A stretch of DNA of 64,000 bases. Origin: Flagellimonas aequoris. GTDB lineage: Bacteria; Bacteroidota; Bacteroidia; Flavobacteriales; Flavobacteriaceae. The DNA lies in contig NZ_QXFJ01000030.1 in assembly GCF_003584165.1 (NCBI RefSeq), positions 806,001 through 870,000 of the forward strand. Direction: 5' to 3'. Shown here piece by piece: positions 8,914-18,584 of the stretch. Within the stretch, counting starts at the first letter, position 1; each line of letters starts with the position of its first letter. The notes beneath the pieces were generated by a model, which had not been told where the DNA came from, did no database searches, and was given only the letters and a program-made list of their open reading frames with translations. The position numbers and the translations under genes were made by a program.

Positions 8914-11004
8914 TTGTTGTCGGAAAAAAACTTCATATCCAAGTATAAAAGCTTACTCGTTTCGATAGTGGTGTACAGCTGTGCCCTACTCGTTTCCGCA
9001 CCCCTTACCGCACAATCTAACAAAAGGGACAGTTTGTCCTTTAAGTTGCAACGGTTGGAATCCACTGAAAGGTTCAATCCCAAGGATACTACACACATCA
9101 ATCTCTTGATCAAGCTTGCCAAATCATATCGATATTTGGACAGTGACAGTATCTATTCCATTGCAAGCAGGGTACTAAAATACAGTGAGGCCATCGATTA
9201 CGATTATGGCAAAGTGAAGGGACTGGATGCATTGGCAGATTACTATTACAACAAGGGAAACCGTAAAAAGGCCATGCCCCTGTTCCAAGAGGCCCTTCAA
9301 TTGGCCAAGGATATGGATGATATCGAATGTGAGGTTTCCATCATCAATACCCTCGCGCAAAACTATAGCTTTGAAGGGAACTATGCGGAGGCATTAAACC
9401 TTAACCTTAAAGGAATTGATCTGGCACGCCAAATTAACCAGCAACAAATGTTATCGGTCCTCAACGAGAACATTGCCAGTCTTTATGCGGAACAGAAGGA
9501 TTTTAAGAATGCCTTGATGTTCTATGACACAGTACAAAAAATAAACCGTAGACTGGGTGATGAAGTCGTGGATGCGGAAACCCAAAGCAACATGGCCTCT
9601 TTGTACAAGGACGCAAAGGATTTTAAAAATGCCATGTTCAATATCAACCGTAGCATCAACACCTTTGAAAAGCATAAAATAATCGACTGGCTTGCCTATG
9701 CCTATGAAGTGAAAGGTGACATATATCTGGAGCAGCAAAAATACCAATGGGCCCTCTATTGGTACGATCAGAGCAACATGCTTTTCAAGCATCAGATAGA
9801 AGATGATAGGATCAAGATCCAATTGATGAACGGTATGGCCAAAGTGTACCTAGGACTCGGAAAAGATAGCCTCTCCTTAGTGTACGCACAGGAAGGTCTT
9901 GGACTCTCCACCAAGATAAAATCCTTACAGGGACAGATCGATTGTTCGGAGACCTTATATAAATTGAGTAAAAAGAACGGAGATGATACCAATGCCCTAT
10001 CCTATTTAGAGGCCTTTAAAAAACTTTCCGATTCCCTGTCCAGGGACAAGAACAAACAAAGTCTGTCCTTATTGGAGACCAAGTTGCATTACGAACAGGA
10101 AAAAAAGGAACTGATAGAAGCCAATGACGAAGCTCTTGCCAAACAGCGAAATTATATTTATTTTACTGTTATTATCCTGCTCATCCTCAGTATCATCACT
10201 TTTGTGATCAGGCGTAGCGAGGGCATTCAGAAGAAACTGAACAAAGAACTTAAAGAAAAGTCGCAGGCGGTCACCGAAAGGGAAACCGAATTGCATGAGA
10301 TAAACAAGACCAAGACCAAACTGTTTTCCATCATTGGTCATGATCTTAGGGGGCCTATCGGTGCCCTTCAGGGTCTGTTGAAATTATTTACCGATGGTGA
10401 GATCACCAAAGATGAATTTTTGTCCTTTATACCAAAACTGAAGGCCGATGTGGAAAACATTTCCTTCACCCTGAACAACTTATTATCCTGGGGGCAAAAC
10501 CAATTGAATGGTGTGGTTACCAAGCCTAAACGGGTTTCTTTGGACAAAATCGTGACCAACAACATCCAATTGTTGTCCGAACTGGCCAAGAGTAAATCCA
10601 TCAAACTCATCAATCAACTCCCAGAAAATCCATTGATTTGGGCCGATCAAAACCAAATGGACATTGTAGTGAGGAATTTACTGAGCAATGCCATTAAGTT
10701 TACTCCTGATAATGGTCTGATCACCATAGAGGCAGAAGAAAAGAAGGATATGTGGCAAGTTTCCGTTAGGGACACCGGTATTGGCATGAACGAGGAAATC
10801 CAGAAAAAAATCTTTAAAGATTCCACCAACGTTACCACCTATGGTACCAACAACGAGAAAGGCACCGGGCTCGGGCTTTCATTGTGCAAGGAAATGGTAC
10901 TGAAAAATAAGGGTAAAATATGGGTGGAAAGTATTCCGCGTAAGGGGACCACATTCTTCTTTACCGTTCCCATGGCCGAAAAAAGATATCAAAAGGCAAG
11001 TTGA
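8914..11004 (+). CDS. TPR-repeat membrane sensor histidine kinase
   Basis: A hybrid sensor of a type common in Flavobacteriia: export signal (LLVSIVVYSCALLVSAPLTAQ), about five tetratricopeptide repeats in the periplasmic half, one membrane helix (YIYFTVIILLILSIITFVI, about residues 415-433), a coiled coil, then a HisKA domain (SIIGHDLRGPIGAL, phospho-acceptor His at about residue 476) and a HATPase domain with N, G1 and G2 boxes (NLLSNAIKF, DTGIGM, GTGLGLSLC). The frame is open from a TTG at 8842, but that TTG lies inside a TAnnTTTG promoter box (8837-8844) and there is no ATG before the signal peptide, so I use the TTG at 8914; 8917 is equally possible. No response regulator is adjacent, so the partner is elsewhere. 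Confidence 0.85.
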   Translation: MLSEKNFISKYKSLLVSIVVYSCALLVSAPLTAQSNKRDSLSFKLQRLESTERFNPKDTTHINLLIKLAKSYRYLDSDSIYSIASRVLKYSEAIDYDYGKVKGLDALADYYYNKGNRKKAMPLFQEALQLAKDMDDIECEVSIINTLAQNYSFEGNYAEALNLNLKGIDLARQINQQQMLSVLNENIASLYAEQKDFKNALMFYDTVQKINRRLGDEVVDAETQSNMASLYKDAKDFKNAMFNINRSINTFEKHKIIDWLAYAYEVKGDIYLEQQKYQWALYWYDQSNMLFKHQIEDDRIKIQLMNGMAKVYLGLGKDSLSLVYAQEGLGLSTKIKSLQGQIDCSETLYKLSKKNGDDTNALSYLEAFKKLSDSLSRDKNKQSLSLLETKLHYEQEKKELIEANDEALAKQRNYIYFTVIILLILSIITFVIRRSEGIQKKLNKELKEKSQAVTERETELHEINKTKTKLFSIIGHDLRGPIGALQGLLKLFTDGEITKDEFLSFIPKLKADVENISFTLNNLLSWGQNQLNGVVTKPKRVSLDKIVTNNIQLLSELAKSKSIKLINQLPENPLIWADQNQMDIVVRNLLSNAIKFTPDNGLITIEAEEKKDMWQVSVRDTGIGMNEEIQKKIFKDSTNVTTYGTNNEKGTGLGLSLCKEMVLKNKGKIWVESIPRKGTTFFFTVPMAEKRYQKAS

Positions 11005-11727
11005 TCAGATCAAATCGCCTAAACTGTCCACGGCGGCAAAACGCTCCACGGTAAAACCCTCGGCATATTCCACACCAACGATCCTGCCCAAATCCCTAGC
11101 TCGGTAAATGACGCTATCGATAAAATTCTTGCTACTGATAGGGGTTTCCGGTTCGTCACTATTGGGGTCGTAAAATTGTGACCCATATGCTTTTATCGCT
11201 GCAATCTTGGTATCGATAAATCCAGTTACATCCATCACGAAATCAGGTTCCAAGTTTTTCCATTGGATGTAATGATAAACCACTTTGGGTCGCCAGGGTT
11301 CCTGCCACTCATCGTCACCGTCCATTTTTGTGTCTATCTTGACGAGACCACTCAAAAAACAGGCATCGCTTACCAGTTTACTCCCCTTCCCATGGTCAAT
11401 ATGGCGATCATCCACGGCATTGCACAATACAATTTCAGGTCTGTACAGCCTTATCATTTTGATAAGCTCAAGTTGATGTTCTTTGTCGTTTACAAAAAAA
11501 CCATCGGCGAATTCCATGTTTTCCCGTACAGAAATCCCTAAGATTTTAGCAGAAGCTGTCGCTTCCCTGTCCCTGATTTCTGCCGATCCCCGGGTTCCCA
11601 ATTCCCCGCGGGTCAAATCCACAATTCCTACTTTTTTTCCTTTGGAAACTTCTTTGGCGATTGTCGCACCAGCTCCAAGTTCTGCGTCATCGGGGTGTGC
11701 CCCGAATACTAAAATGTCTAATTTCAT
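11005..11727 (-). CDS. bshB1: bacillithiol biosynthesis deacetylase BshB1
   Basis: This 240-residue PIG-L/LmbE-fold protein starts MKLDILVFGAHPDDAELGAG, with the metal-binding AHPDD motif, followed by DLTRGELGTRG and DDRHIDHGKG, which are characteristic of BshB1. The family removes acetate from GlcNAc-malate to give GlcN-malate, the second step of bacillithiol synthesis, using Zn2+ in the cytoplasm. Its stop abuts the stop of the convergent kinase gene. It starts 7 bp after the PLP-enzyme stop, so the two are very likely one transcript, which pairs sulfur amino acid metabolism with a cysteine-containing thiol. Confidence 0.93.
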   Translation of the reverse strand: MKLDILVFGAHPDDAELGAGATIAKEVSKGKKVGIVDLTRGELGTRGSAEIRDREATASAKILGISVRENMEFADGFFVNDKEHQLELIKMIRLYRPEIVLCNAVDDRHIDHGKGSKLVSDACFLSGLVKIDTKMDGDDEWQEPWRPKVVYHYIQWKNLEPDFVMDVTGFIDTKIAAIKAYGSQFYDPNSDEPETPISSKNFIDSVIYRARDLGRIVGVEYAEGFTVERFAAVDSLGDLI

Positions 11728-11734
11728 AAGCTAC

Positions 11735-12901
11735 TTATGCGGTAACCGTTAGGGCCTTTACCTTGGCAATGGCCTGTTCAATATCCGCTATGATGTCTTC
11801 AGTTTCTTCTATTCCCAATGAAAAACGTATCAGGGAATCCTTTATTCCTTGTTTTTCCCTATCCTCAGGACTCATCAACGCGTGTGATGTGGTCACAGGA
11901 GAAGTCATGGTACTCTCCACCCCTGCCAAACTCATGACAGGTTTGACCAATTTTAGATGCTTGTAAAAAAGTGCATGGTCCACATTTGGCAATTCAAAGG
12001 ACAGCATGCCTCCGAATCCTTGCATTTGGGATTTGGCCAGTTCGTGATCGGGATGGGTTTCCAAGCCTGGATAGTATACAGCTGCCACATCTTCATTCTG
12101 ACTCAAGTATGTAGCCATTTTCATGGCATTTTCATTTTGGGCCCTTACCCGTAATGCCATGGTCTTCACACTGCGTTCCAACAGCCAAACGGTATAATCG
12201 CTCAAGCTGCCACCAAAGCAAATCCCGGTCTGGAACACTTTCTCCATATTTTCCTTTGATGAAACGACCACCCCAGCGCAAATATCCGAATGTCCTCCCA
12301 TATACTTTGTGGCACTGTGCAGCACCACATCCACCCCGAGGTCTATCGGGGTCTGGTTGATGGGACTTGCAAACGTATTGTCGATCATGGTAACAATCCC
12401 CTTACGTTTTGCCAATTCACAAACTCCTTTTATATCAGTAATGGTCAGAAGTGGGTTGGAAGGCGTTTCCATATAGATCAGTTTGGTATTGGGATTGATT
12501 TCCTTTTCAAAATCTTTAGGTTCCCAACCATCGGTGAAAGAATATGAAATCCCGAACTTTTGGAATTGGGTCACCGCAAAATGATATGTCCCTCCATAAA
12601 TGGTCTGTTGCAGTACAATGTGGTCACCAGCTTGCAAGAACGCCAACAAAGCGGTACTGATAGCGGCCATACCACTACCAAGAATCAGGGCGGCCTCGGC
12701 ATGTTCCAAGGCCGCCAATTTTTTACAGAGTGCCTCTTGGTTCGGTGTATTGAAATATCTAGGATATCTCTTTATATCAACATCATCAAATTCATAGGAT
12801 GTGCTCATGTACAGGGGCGATATGGCTCCTTTGTACAATTTGTCCTCCAATTCACCTTCATGGGTGCAAATGGTATTGATGCCTTTTTTATCAGTATTCA
12901 T
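11735..12901 (-). CDS. PLP-dependent Cys/Met metabolism enzyme (cystathionine gamma-lyase or synthase type)
   Basis: This 388-residue fold-type-I enzyme contains the Cys/Met PLP signature around DVVLHSATKYMGGHSD; the Lys of SATKY is the cofactor-binding residue. YGGTYHF, ETPSNPLL and GVESTMTSP are also typical of the cystathionine gamma-lyase / gamma-synthase / methionine gamma-lyase group. The sequence alone does not decide among them. The downstream gene bshB1 needs cysteine for its final product, which favours a cysteine-forming role, as inference. It starts 35 bp after the MATE gene and may share its transcript. Confidence 0.88.
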   Translation of the reverse strand: MNTDKKGINTICTHEGELEDKLYKGAISPLYMSTSYEFDDVDIKRYPRYFNTPNQEALCKKLAALEHAEAALILGSGMAAISTALLAFLQAGDHIVLQQTIYGGTYHFAVTQFQKFGISYSFTDGWEPKDFEKEINPNTKLIYMETPSNPLLTITDIKGVCELAKRKGIVTMIDNTFASPINQTPIDLGVDVVLHSATKYMGGHSDICAGVVVSSKENMEKVFQTGICFGGSLSDYTVWLLERSVKTMALRVRAQNENAMKMATYLSQNEDVAAVYYPGLETHPDHELAKSQMQGFGGMLSFELPNVDHALFYKHLKLVKPVMSLAGVESTMTSPVTTSHALMSPEDREKQGIKDSLIRFSLGIEETEDIIADIEQAIAKVKALTVTA

Positions 12902-12936
12902 GATGGAAAATCTTTAGGATAAAGATACGAAACCCA

Positions 12937-14346
12937 TCATACTTGCACCTGCTTCCAGTTTCCTTTTTTAAACCATACCATGGCAATAATGGCCAATACC
13001 ACTTCTGCCAAAGTAATCGCGACAAAAACACCCATGGCACCCCATTCCAACACCAATGCGGCCACATAGGCCAAAGGGAGTTGGAACATCCAGAACGAAA
13101 TCAGATTGATCTTGGTCGGAGTCTTTGTGTCACCAGCTCCATTAAAGGCTTGGCTCACTACCATACCGTAAGCATAGAAAATATAGCCGGCCGCTATGAC
13201 CTGCAGACAGAGTGACCCATTTTTGACCACATCGGGCGTAGTGTTGAACCATGAGATAATTTCCTTGGCAAAGATGAGATAGACCAATGAAACCGTTCCC
13301 ATAAAAATGGCATTGTACTTGCCCGTTTTCCAAACGGATACCTCTGCTCTATCGGGTTGTTTGGCACCTAAATTCTGTCCTACCAAAGTAGCTGCTGCGT
13401 TGCTCATACCCCAGGATGGCATCAAGGTGAACATCATCACCCTGATAGCAATGGTATAGCCTGCCAAAACTTCGCTACCAAATTCTGACATGATCCGCAT
13501 CAAAAAAATCCAACTCGATGTACCAATCAAGAACTGTGCAATACCTCCCAATGAAACCTTGATCAGGTTCACCATCACCTTGAAATTTAGGACCAAGTCA
13601 GACAAAACCAGTTTGATCTTGCCCCATCCGAAGAACAATATCCCTAATTGGAAAAGGACTGCTGACCCCCGACCGATATTGGTAGCTATGGCCGCTCCCA
13701 TAACACCGTATTCGGGAATGGGACCAAACCCAAAGATAAACATGGGGTCCAAAATAATGTTGAGTCCATTGGACAATACCAAGGCCCACATGGCAATGGA
13801 AGCATTACCAGCCCCACGGAAAATAGCGTTGATCAAAAAGAGGAGCACCACAGTGATGTTGCCTCCGATCATAAATTTGGTATAGCCAAAACCTTCCTCT
13901 ATCAGATCGGGTTCCCCTCCCATCAAGGCCAAAATTTCCTTGGCGAACACAATGCCTATTATTCCCAAGATTACCGAAATCAACACTCCAAGACTAATGG
14001 CCTGGACTGCTGCAACTCTGGCCCCTTGAACGTCTTTCTCGCCAATTCTTCGGGCTACAACTGCTGTAGCCGCCATACTCAACCCGATGGCCAAGGCATA
14101 TACTAAAGTAATCACGGATTCCGTAAGCCCAATTGTGGCCACAGCATTTACACTCACTTTGGAAACGTAAGCAATGTCTACCAAAGCAAAAATGGATTCC
14201 ATGAGCATTTCCAAGATCATGGGAATGGAGAGCATAAATATCGCCCTACGGATGCTTCCGGTGGTAAATTCAGTTTCTTTTCCGGATACGGCAATCCAGA
14301 AATATTGAATCAATTTTTTGAATGAAAATGTATTTTGATGTGTCAT
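12937..14346 (-). CDS. MATE family multidrug/metabolite efflux transporter
   Basis: This 469-residue protein has about 12 membrane helices in two homologous halves. It begins with a soluble stretch, then TGSIRRAIFMLSIPMILEML, the usual MATE N-terminal region, and later shows the PSWGMSNAAATLVGQNLGA segment typical of NorM/DinF relatives. The family exports cationic drugs or metabolites in exchange for Na+ or H+ across the inner membrane. The start codon lies 6 nt after a 108-nt nested inverted-repeat structure, so expression may be controlled by RNA folding. The substrate is unknown. Confidence 0.92.
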   Translation of the reverse strand: MTHQNTFSFKKLIQYFWIAVSGKETEFTTGSIRRAIFMLSIPMILEMLMESIFALVDIAYVSKVSVNAVATIGLTESVITLVYALAIGLSMAATAVVARRIGEKDVQGARVAAVQAISLGVLISVILGIIGIVFAKEILALMGGEPDLIEEGFGYTKFMIGGNITVVLLFLINAIFRGAGNASIAMWALVLSNGLNIILDPMFIFGFGPIPEYGVMGAAIATNIGRGSAVLFQLGILFFGWGKIKLVLSDLVLNFKVMVNLIKVSLGGIAQFLIGTSSWIFLMRIMSEFGSEVLAGYTIAIRVMMFTLMPSWGMSNAAATLVGQNLGAKQPDRAEVSVWKTGKYNAIFMGTVSLVYLIFAKEIISWFNTTPDVVKNGSLCLQVIAAGYIFYAYGMVVSQAFNGAGDTKTPTKINLISFWMFQLPLAYVAALVLEWGAMGVFVAITLAEVVLAIIAMVWFKKGNWKQVQV

Positions 14347-14351
14347 TTTAA

Positions 14352-14459
14352 AAGAATTATGTGTGAGAAATGTGTGGAAATGTCAACCGTACCGAAAAGT
14401 GTTTCGGTTACTTTTTTGGCGTAAAGCCAAATGTGACATCTATAGCGTACATAATTCTT
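14352..14459 (-). promoter_or_regulatory. structured 5' leader of the MATE gene (candidate riboswitch-like element)
   Basis: In the minus-strand RNA, an 11-bp perfect outer helix (AAGAATTATGT 14352-14362 with ACATAATTCTT 14449-14459) encloses ATGTCA/TGACAT (14380-14385 / 14434-14439). That helix encloses two hairpins, ACCGAAA/TTTCGGT (14391-14408) and TTGGC/GCCAA (14416-14430). The outer helix ends 5 nt before the MATE ATG. A weak promoter-like CATCTTTG (14484-14477) would start the RNA at about 14470. I recognise no known riboswitch class. A mobile palindromic element is the alternative. Confidence 0.55.
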
Positions 14460-14518
14460 ATAACTTCATGATGAAGCAAAGATGCAACTTTTTTTTAAAG
14501 GGAAAAGAAAAATCTTAA

Positions 14519-17500
14519 TTATTTGGCGTAGTGCACTTTATATCTCCAATAACTGATGCCTCCCAAAATAAATACCCCTAATACCGTGAACCAAACAAAA
14601 CTTGGCGTAATTACTTGTTCTCCACTGGCATAACTATGGAGTCCCACCAAATAGAAGTTCACCCCAAAATACGTCATCATGATACTGGAAAAAGCCAAGA
14701 CACTGGCAAAATTGTAAATCCATTTGCCCCTAAGACCCGGCACAAGCCGCATGTGGAGCACAAAGGCATAGACCATGATGGAGATAAGTGCCCAAGTCTC
14801 CTTGGGATCCCAGCCCCAGTAACGTCCCCAACTTTCGTTGGCCCATTGTCCTCCCAAAAAGTTACCTATGGTCAGCATAACCAAACCTGCGGTCAGGGCC
14901 AATTCGTTGATCACGGTAAGTTCCTTGATATTGAGATCCATCCGCTTTTTGTTCTTATCGGTTGTCAAAATCATCAGCAATAAAGAAACTACGCCAAGGA
15001 TCATGCCCACAGTGAACGGACCATAGCTACCCACAATAACGGCCACGTGGATCATCAACCAATAACTATCCAGAACAGGTTGCAGATTGGCAATTGCAGG
15101 ATCTACCCAACTCTGATGGGCGATCCAAAGCAACATGGAAGTGACAAAAGCACTCGCTGCAATGGTCAGCTCACTTTTTCTACCCAGAGCCAGTCCAATG
15201 CCCATGGTAGCCCAAGAGACATACAGAATGCTTTCATAGGCATCGCTCCAAGGCGCGTGACCCGAAATATACCAACGCAACACCAAACCAATGGTGTGCC
15301 AGATAAAGAACAGGATAATGGTCCCTTTGAGAAGATAGGCGAAGGCTTTTAAAATTTTCCGCTCCTTGAAAATTTGGATCATGAGCACCAAGAACAGGAT
15401 TACCCCCACCATTGCATAGTATTTGTACAATCGGTTGAAGAGATCTAGTTTGTTGTAGATGATCTCGATCTTGACCTTATTGTCGGATGGTAAGACTTCC
15501 TCCCCATGATTCTTTTGGTTCTGTTTGAAGGCTTCCAACATACGGTCCGGTTGGGAGTAATCTCCAGTAACGATAGACTGTTGCAAGGAATTCAGGTAAA
15601 ATGGAATGGCATTCCGAATAAAGTTGGAATACAACGAGTCTTGAACTTGGTAATTACCACTCCGATATTCCACCGCGGATACCCATTTGTTGTTCTCATC
15701 GTTCAACAGAGGGAATATTTTTACCATATTTCCACTAAGGGCCATATCCAACAAGCTTAACCTTTCACCCACCTTTTTGATGTCCTTTTCAAAATTGGAA
15801 GGATTAGTGGTAGAGGTGGCTTGCTCTAGATAAGAACGAAGTTTGTAAGCTCCTTTTTCATCAAAAAAGTCGGTGGCTTTTACATATTTAGTACCTGACG
15901 GAACGCCAATGACCTTGCGGATGCTATCGTTTTGCCATTTACCCACTTCAATCAAATCCACGGTATACCACACCCCAGGATTCAGCATCATGGAGAGGAA
16001 AACCTGATCGGCAGACATATCCTTGTACTTGTCCTTTCCACTTAACTTTCTTAACAATTCAGAAGAAAACGTGTGTATAGGCTTCATTCTTCCGGCACCA
16101 TCTTGGATAACCAAAGCCCCGAATTTTTCAGCATGCTCCTTGGCAACGGTTGTGGCCTTAAGTACGGAATCAATCTGTGCTTGGGTCGGCATTGTGGAGT
16201 GTCCATGTTCATCCGTGGTTTCTTGTGCATGTGCTCCGGTTAAAGCTAGCAACAAAAAAGCTATGGCCAAAGCTGCTTTCTTAGCCTTGATTTTCTCCAA
16301 CATCTGTTGTAGGTCTTTAAAGCGCGTATCCCCAAAGAACATGATGCCCATCAATCCTATGTAAAGCAGAAAATACCCAATATAGGTAATCCATGTACCC
16401 CAAGCGTCATGGTTTACAGAAAGAACGGTTCCTTTTTCATCTGGGTCAAAACTGGACTGAAAAAACCGATATCCATGATGGTCCAACACATGGTTCATAT
16501 AAATGTCATAATCGAAAGGTCGCTCATCATGAACCGTAATACGGCTCATAAACGAAGCATAACCGGCCTCGGTCCCAGGATATTTCTCCGCAATAAAATC
16601 GTTGAGTTCAATGGAAAAAGGCAATTCATAAACCTTGGAACCATAACTCAAGGAGAAATCCAATCCGCCTACATTGATCTTGTCCGAAAAGTTGGTAGTT
16701 CCTTGTCCTCCCAATAATTTTACTTCTTTGGATTCACCGTTGGCGGAAATGGAAACGATCAAAGCATCTTGTGTTACCTTGGTAATTTCTTCATCGGGTA
16801 CCTTAACAATACCATAAGTTCCCTTCACCAAGGGTTCCGGAATCACAAATTGCATTCCGGCCATATTATAGAGCGAACGCAGTTGTAGGGTTTGAAGGCT
16901 GTCCTGAACCACCTCTCCCTGAAACTGATCCGCCATTCTCATAAAATTGCCTTCAAAAGGGGGTTTGATCTGGTATCCTCCTTCTTCCGAATAAAAAATG
17001 TTTACCGCCCCATCGGTTTCGTTGTTCAAGGCAAAAAGCACATTATGGATGCTGGCAATCTTGCCGTTCTCCAAATAATGTTCATGGCGTTGCCCATTTC
17101 CGGCTTCCACAATTTGTAGGTATTCGGTGCCATTTTCATCGGGAATCAGACCTTTTTCTGCTCCATGGATAAAATCCACATAGGAAATAGTAAAGGGTTG
17201 TCCGTTAAAATCGGATTTCCATGGTAAACTAGAACGTTTTCCTTCGGGGGTCACTAAAATATCATCTTCCAAAATGCGACGCTTGGTCTCTCCATTGATC
17301 TCCCCATCCACGTAAGCGGTCAAAAACGTCTTATCGGAATAAAACCTATTTTCCGTGGCCCCTTCCCGAATGGGCATCATACCTTCAAAACTGATATAAC
17401 GGGTAACAAAAGCGCCCAAAATAATTAAGATCCAAGACAGGTGCAGGACCAGTATCGCCCATTTTTTCCAATTCAACAATTGGTACCTGTAGATGTTTCC

Positions 17501-17689
17501 TATAAAATTGATTACAAAAAAGACCATGATGGCCTCGAACCAAGTGGTATTGTAGATATAGATTCGGGCAGTTTCAGTGCTGTACGAGCTTTCCACAAAG
17601 GTACCGATGGCCATTGCTGCTGCAAAAACCAAAAATAGAACGGCCATAAGTCTTGTGGAAAAAAGGGTCTTTTTGAGAAAATCGATCAT
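14519..17689 (-). CDS. ccsBA: fused cytochrome c biogenesis protein CcsB-CcsA (ResB-CcsA)
   Basis: This 1056-residue membrane protein is a System II cytochrome c maturation fusion. The N-terminal part is ResB/CcsB-like: helices at about 10-35, 50-70 and 75-95, a long periplasmic region, and a helix near 440. An internal hydrophobic stretch (AALAIAFLLLALTGAHAQ) precedes a Bacteroidota-specific periplasmic insertion. The C-terminal part is CcsA with about eight helices and the WWD haem-handling motif (WGRYWGWDPKETWA, about residues 955-968). The complex moves haem across the membrane and attaches it to CxxCH apocytochromes. On the minus strand TATTTTTG (17722-17715) is a likely -7 box, 26 nt before the ATG. 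Confidence 0.93.
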   Translation of the reverse strand: MIDFLKKTLFSTRLMAVLFLVFAAAMAIGTFVESSYSTETARIYIYNTTWFEAIMVFFVINFIGNIYRYQLLNWKKWAILVLHLSWILIILGAFVTRYISFEGMMPIREGATENRFYSDKTFLTAYVDGEINGETKRRILEDDILVTPEGKRSSLPWKSDFNGQPFTISYVDFIHGAEKGLIPDENGTEYLQIVEAGNGQRHEHYLENGKIASIHNVLFALNNETDGAVNIFYSEEGGYQIKPPFEGNFMRMADQFQGEVVQDSLQTLQLRSLYNMAGMQFVIPEPLVKGTYGIVKVPDEEITKVTQDALIVSISANGESKEVKLLGGQGTTNFSDKINVGGLDFSLSYGSKVYELPFSIELNDFIAEKYPGTEAGYASFMSRITVHDERPFDYDIYMNHVLDHHGYRFFQSSFDPDEKGTVLSVNHDAWGTWITYIGYFLLYIGLMGIMFFGDTRFKDLQQMLEKIKAKKAALAIAFLLLALTGAHAQETTDEHGHSTMPTQAQIDSVLKATTVAKEHAEKFGALVIQDGAGRMKPIHTFSSELLRKLSGKDKYKDMSADQVFLSMMLNPGVWYTVDLIEVGKWQNDSIRKVIGVPSGTKYVKATDFFDEKGAYKLRSYLEQATSTTNPSNFEKDIKKVGERLSLLDMALSGNMVKIFPLLNDENNKWVSAVEYRSGNYQVQDSLYSNFIRNAIPFYLNSLQQSIVTGDYSQPDRMLEAFKQNQKNHGEEVLPSDNKVKIEIIYNKLDLFNRLYKYYAMVGVILFLVLMIQIFKERKILKAFAYLLKGTIILFFIWHTIGLVLRWYISGHAPWSDAYESILYVSWATMGIGLALGRKSELTIAASAFVTSMLLWIAHQSWVDPAIANLQPVLDSYWLMIHVAVIVGSYGPFTVGMILGVVSLLLMILTTDKNKKRMDLNIKELTVINELALTAGLVMLTIGNFLGGQWANESWGRYWGWDPKETWALISIMVYAFVLHMRLVPGLRGKWIYNFASVLAFSSIMMTYFGVNFYLVGLHSYASGEQVITPSFVWFTVLGVFILGGISYWRYKVHYAK

Positions 17690-17803
17690 GGAAATTCAGT
17701 ATGCTTACGGCTCGCAAAAATACGGCCTTTTTACCATTTTGTCGTTTTTAGGGCTATAAATAATCCCACAGATTTGTTAATTATGAGAATGATGCATCTA
17801 TCC

Positions 17804-17811
17804 TAAATTTG
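17804..17811 (+). promoter_or_regulatory. -7 box upstream of the DUF2520-kdsC-maf operon
   Basis: TAAATTTG matches TAnnTTTG and lies only 11 nt before the ATG at 17823, so the mRNA would be nearly leaderless. A TTTG at 17773-17776 is too far upstream to be a normal -33 box. Confidence 0.4.
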
Positions 17812-17822
17812 TAGTTTTGGGC

Positions 17823-18584
17823 ATGCTCAACGTTTTGTTACTGGGTACCGGAAACCTTGCCAGACATTTGTTCCAGGCCATATCCCAATCGGATAGGGCC
17901 CAAATTGTGCAGGTAGTAGGCAGAAATCTCAATGATTTATCCTGGTTTTCCCATCATACGGCCGTCTCCAATGATTTTAATGATGTTTTTGATGCCGATG
18001 TTTACTTGATTGCGGTTAAGGACGATGCGATTCTAGAAGTTTCCAAACCTTTGGCTAATAAATCAGGAATTGTAGCGCACACTTCGGGGGCAACGGATAT
18101 GGATGTTCTCGTTCCCGAAAACAAAGGTGTTTTCTACCCTTTACAGTCCTTTACCAAAGGCAGGGAACTGGATTTCAAGAACATTCCCATCTGTGTGGAA
18201 GCCAACAAGGAATCCTCGCTTCAAGTGTTGAAACAATTGGCAGATTCCATTTCTTCCAACGTTCAAGAAATCGATTCCGACCGGCGAAAAAAATTGCATC
18301 TTGCAGCGGTTTTCGTGAGCAACTTCACCAATTATCTGTATGGTGTGGGTCAAGAAATCTGCTCGGAAGAAGGACTTTCGTTCGACCTTTTGAAACCCTT
18401 GATTTTGGAAACTGCAGAAAAGGTGCAGACCTTTGCACCGCGTGATGCCCAAACGGGCCCTGCAAGACGGAACGATCAGTTGAGCATGCAAAATCACCTG
18501 AACCTATTGAAAAATGAAAAACACATCGCCCTGTATCAACAGTTGAGCGATGCCATAAAAGAAGTTTATGAAGAAAAACTATAA
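17823..18584 (+). CDS. Rossmann-fold and DUF2520 domain protein
   Basis: About 253 residues. The N-terminus is an NAD(P)-binding Rossmann segment (VLLLGTGNLARHLFQAI) resembling F420/NADP oxidoreductases and pyrroline-5-carboxylate reductase; the C-terminal half is the helical DUF2520 region (HLAAVFVSNFTNYLY...). The family is assumed to be a dehydrogenase-like enzyme with no established substrate. The ATG at 17823 is used because it follows the -7 box and directly precedes the Rossmann strand; a TTG two codons upstream is possible. The gene overlaps kdsC by 17 bp and heads a three-gene operon. Confidence 0.88.
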   Translation: MLNVLLLGTGNLARHLFQAISQSDRAQIVQVVGRNLNDLSWFSHHTAVSNDFNDVFDADVYLIAVKDDAILEVSKPLANKSGIVAHTSGATDMDVLVPENKGVFYPLQSFTKGRELDFKNIPICVEANKESSLQVLKQLADSISSNVQEIDSDRRKKLHLAAVFVSNFTNYLYGVGQEICSEEGLSFDLLKPLILETAEKVQTFAPRDAQTGPARRNDQLSMQNHLNLLKNEKHIALYQQLSDAIKEVYEEKL

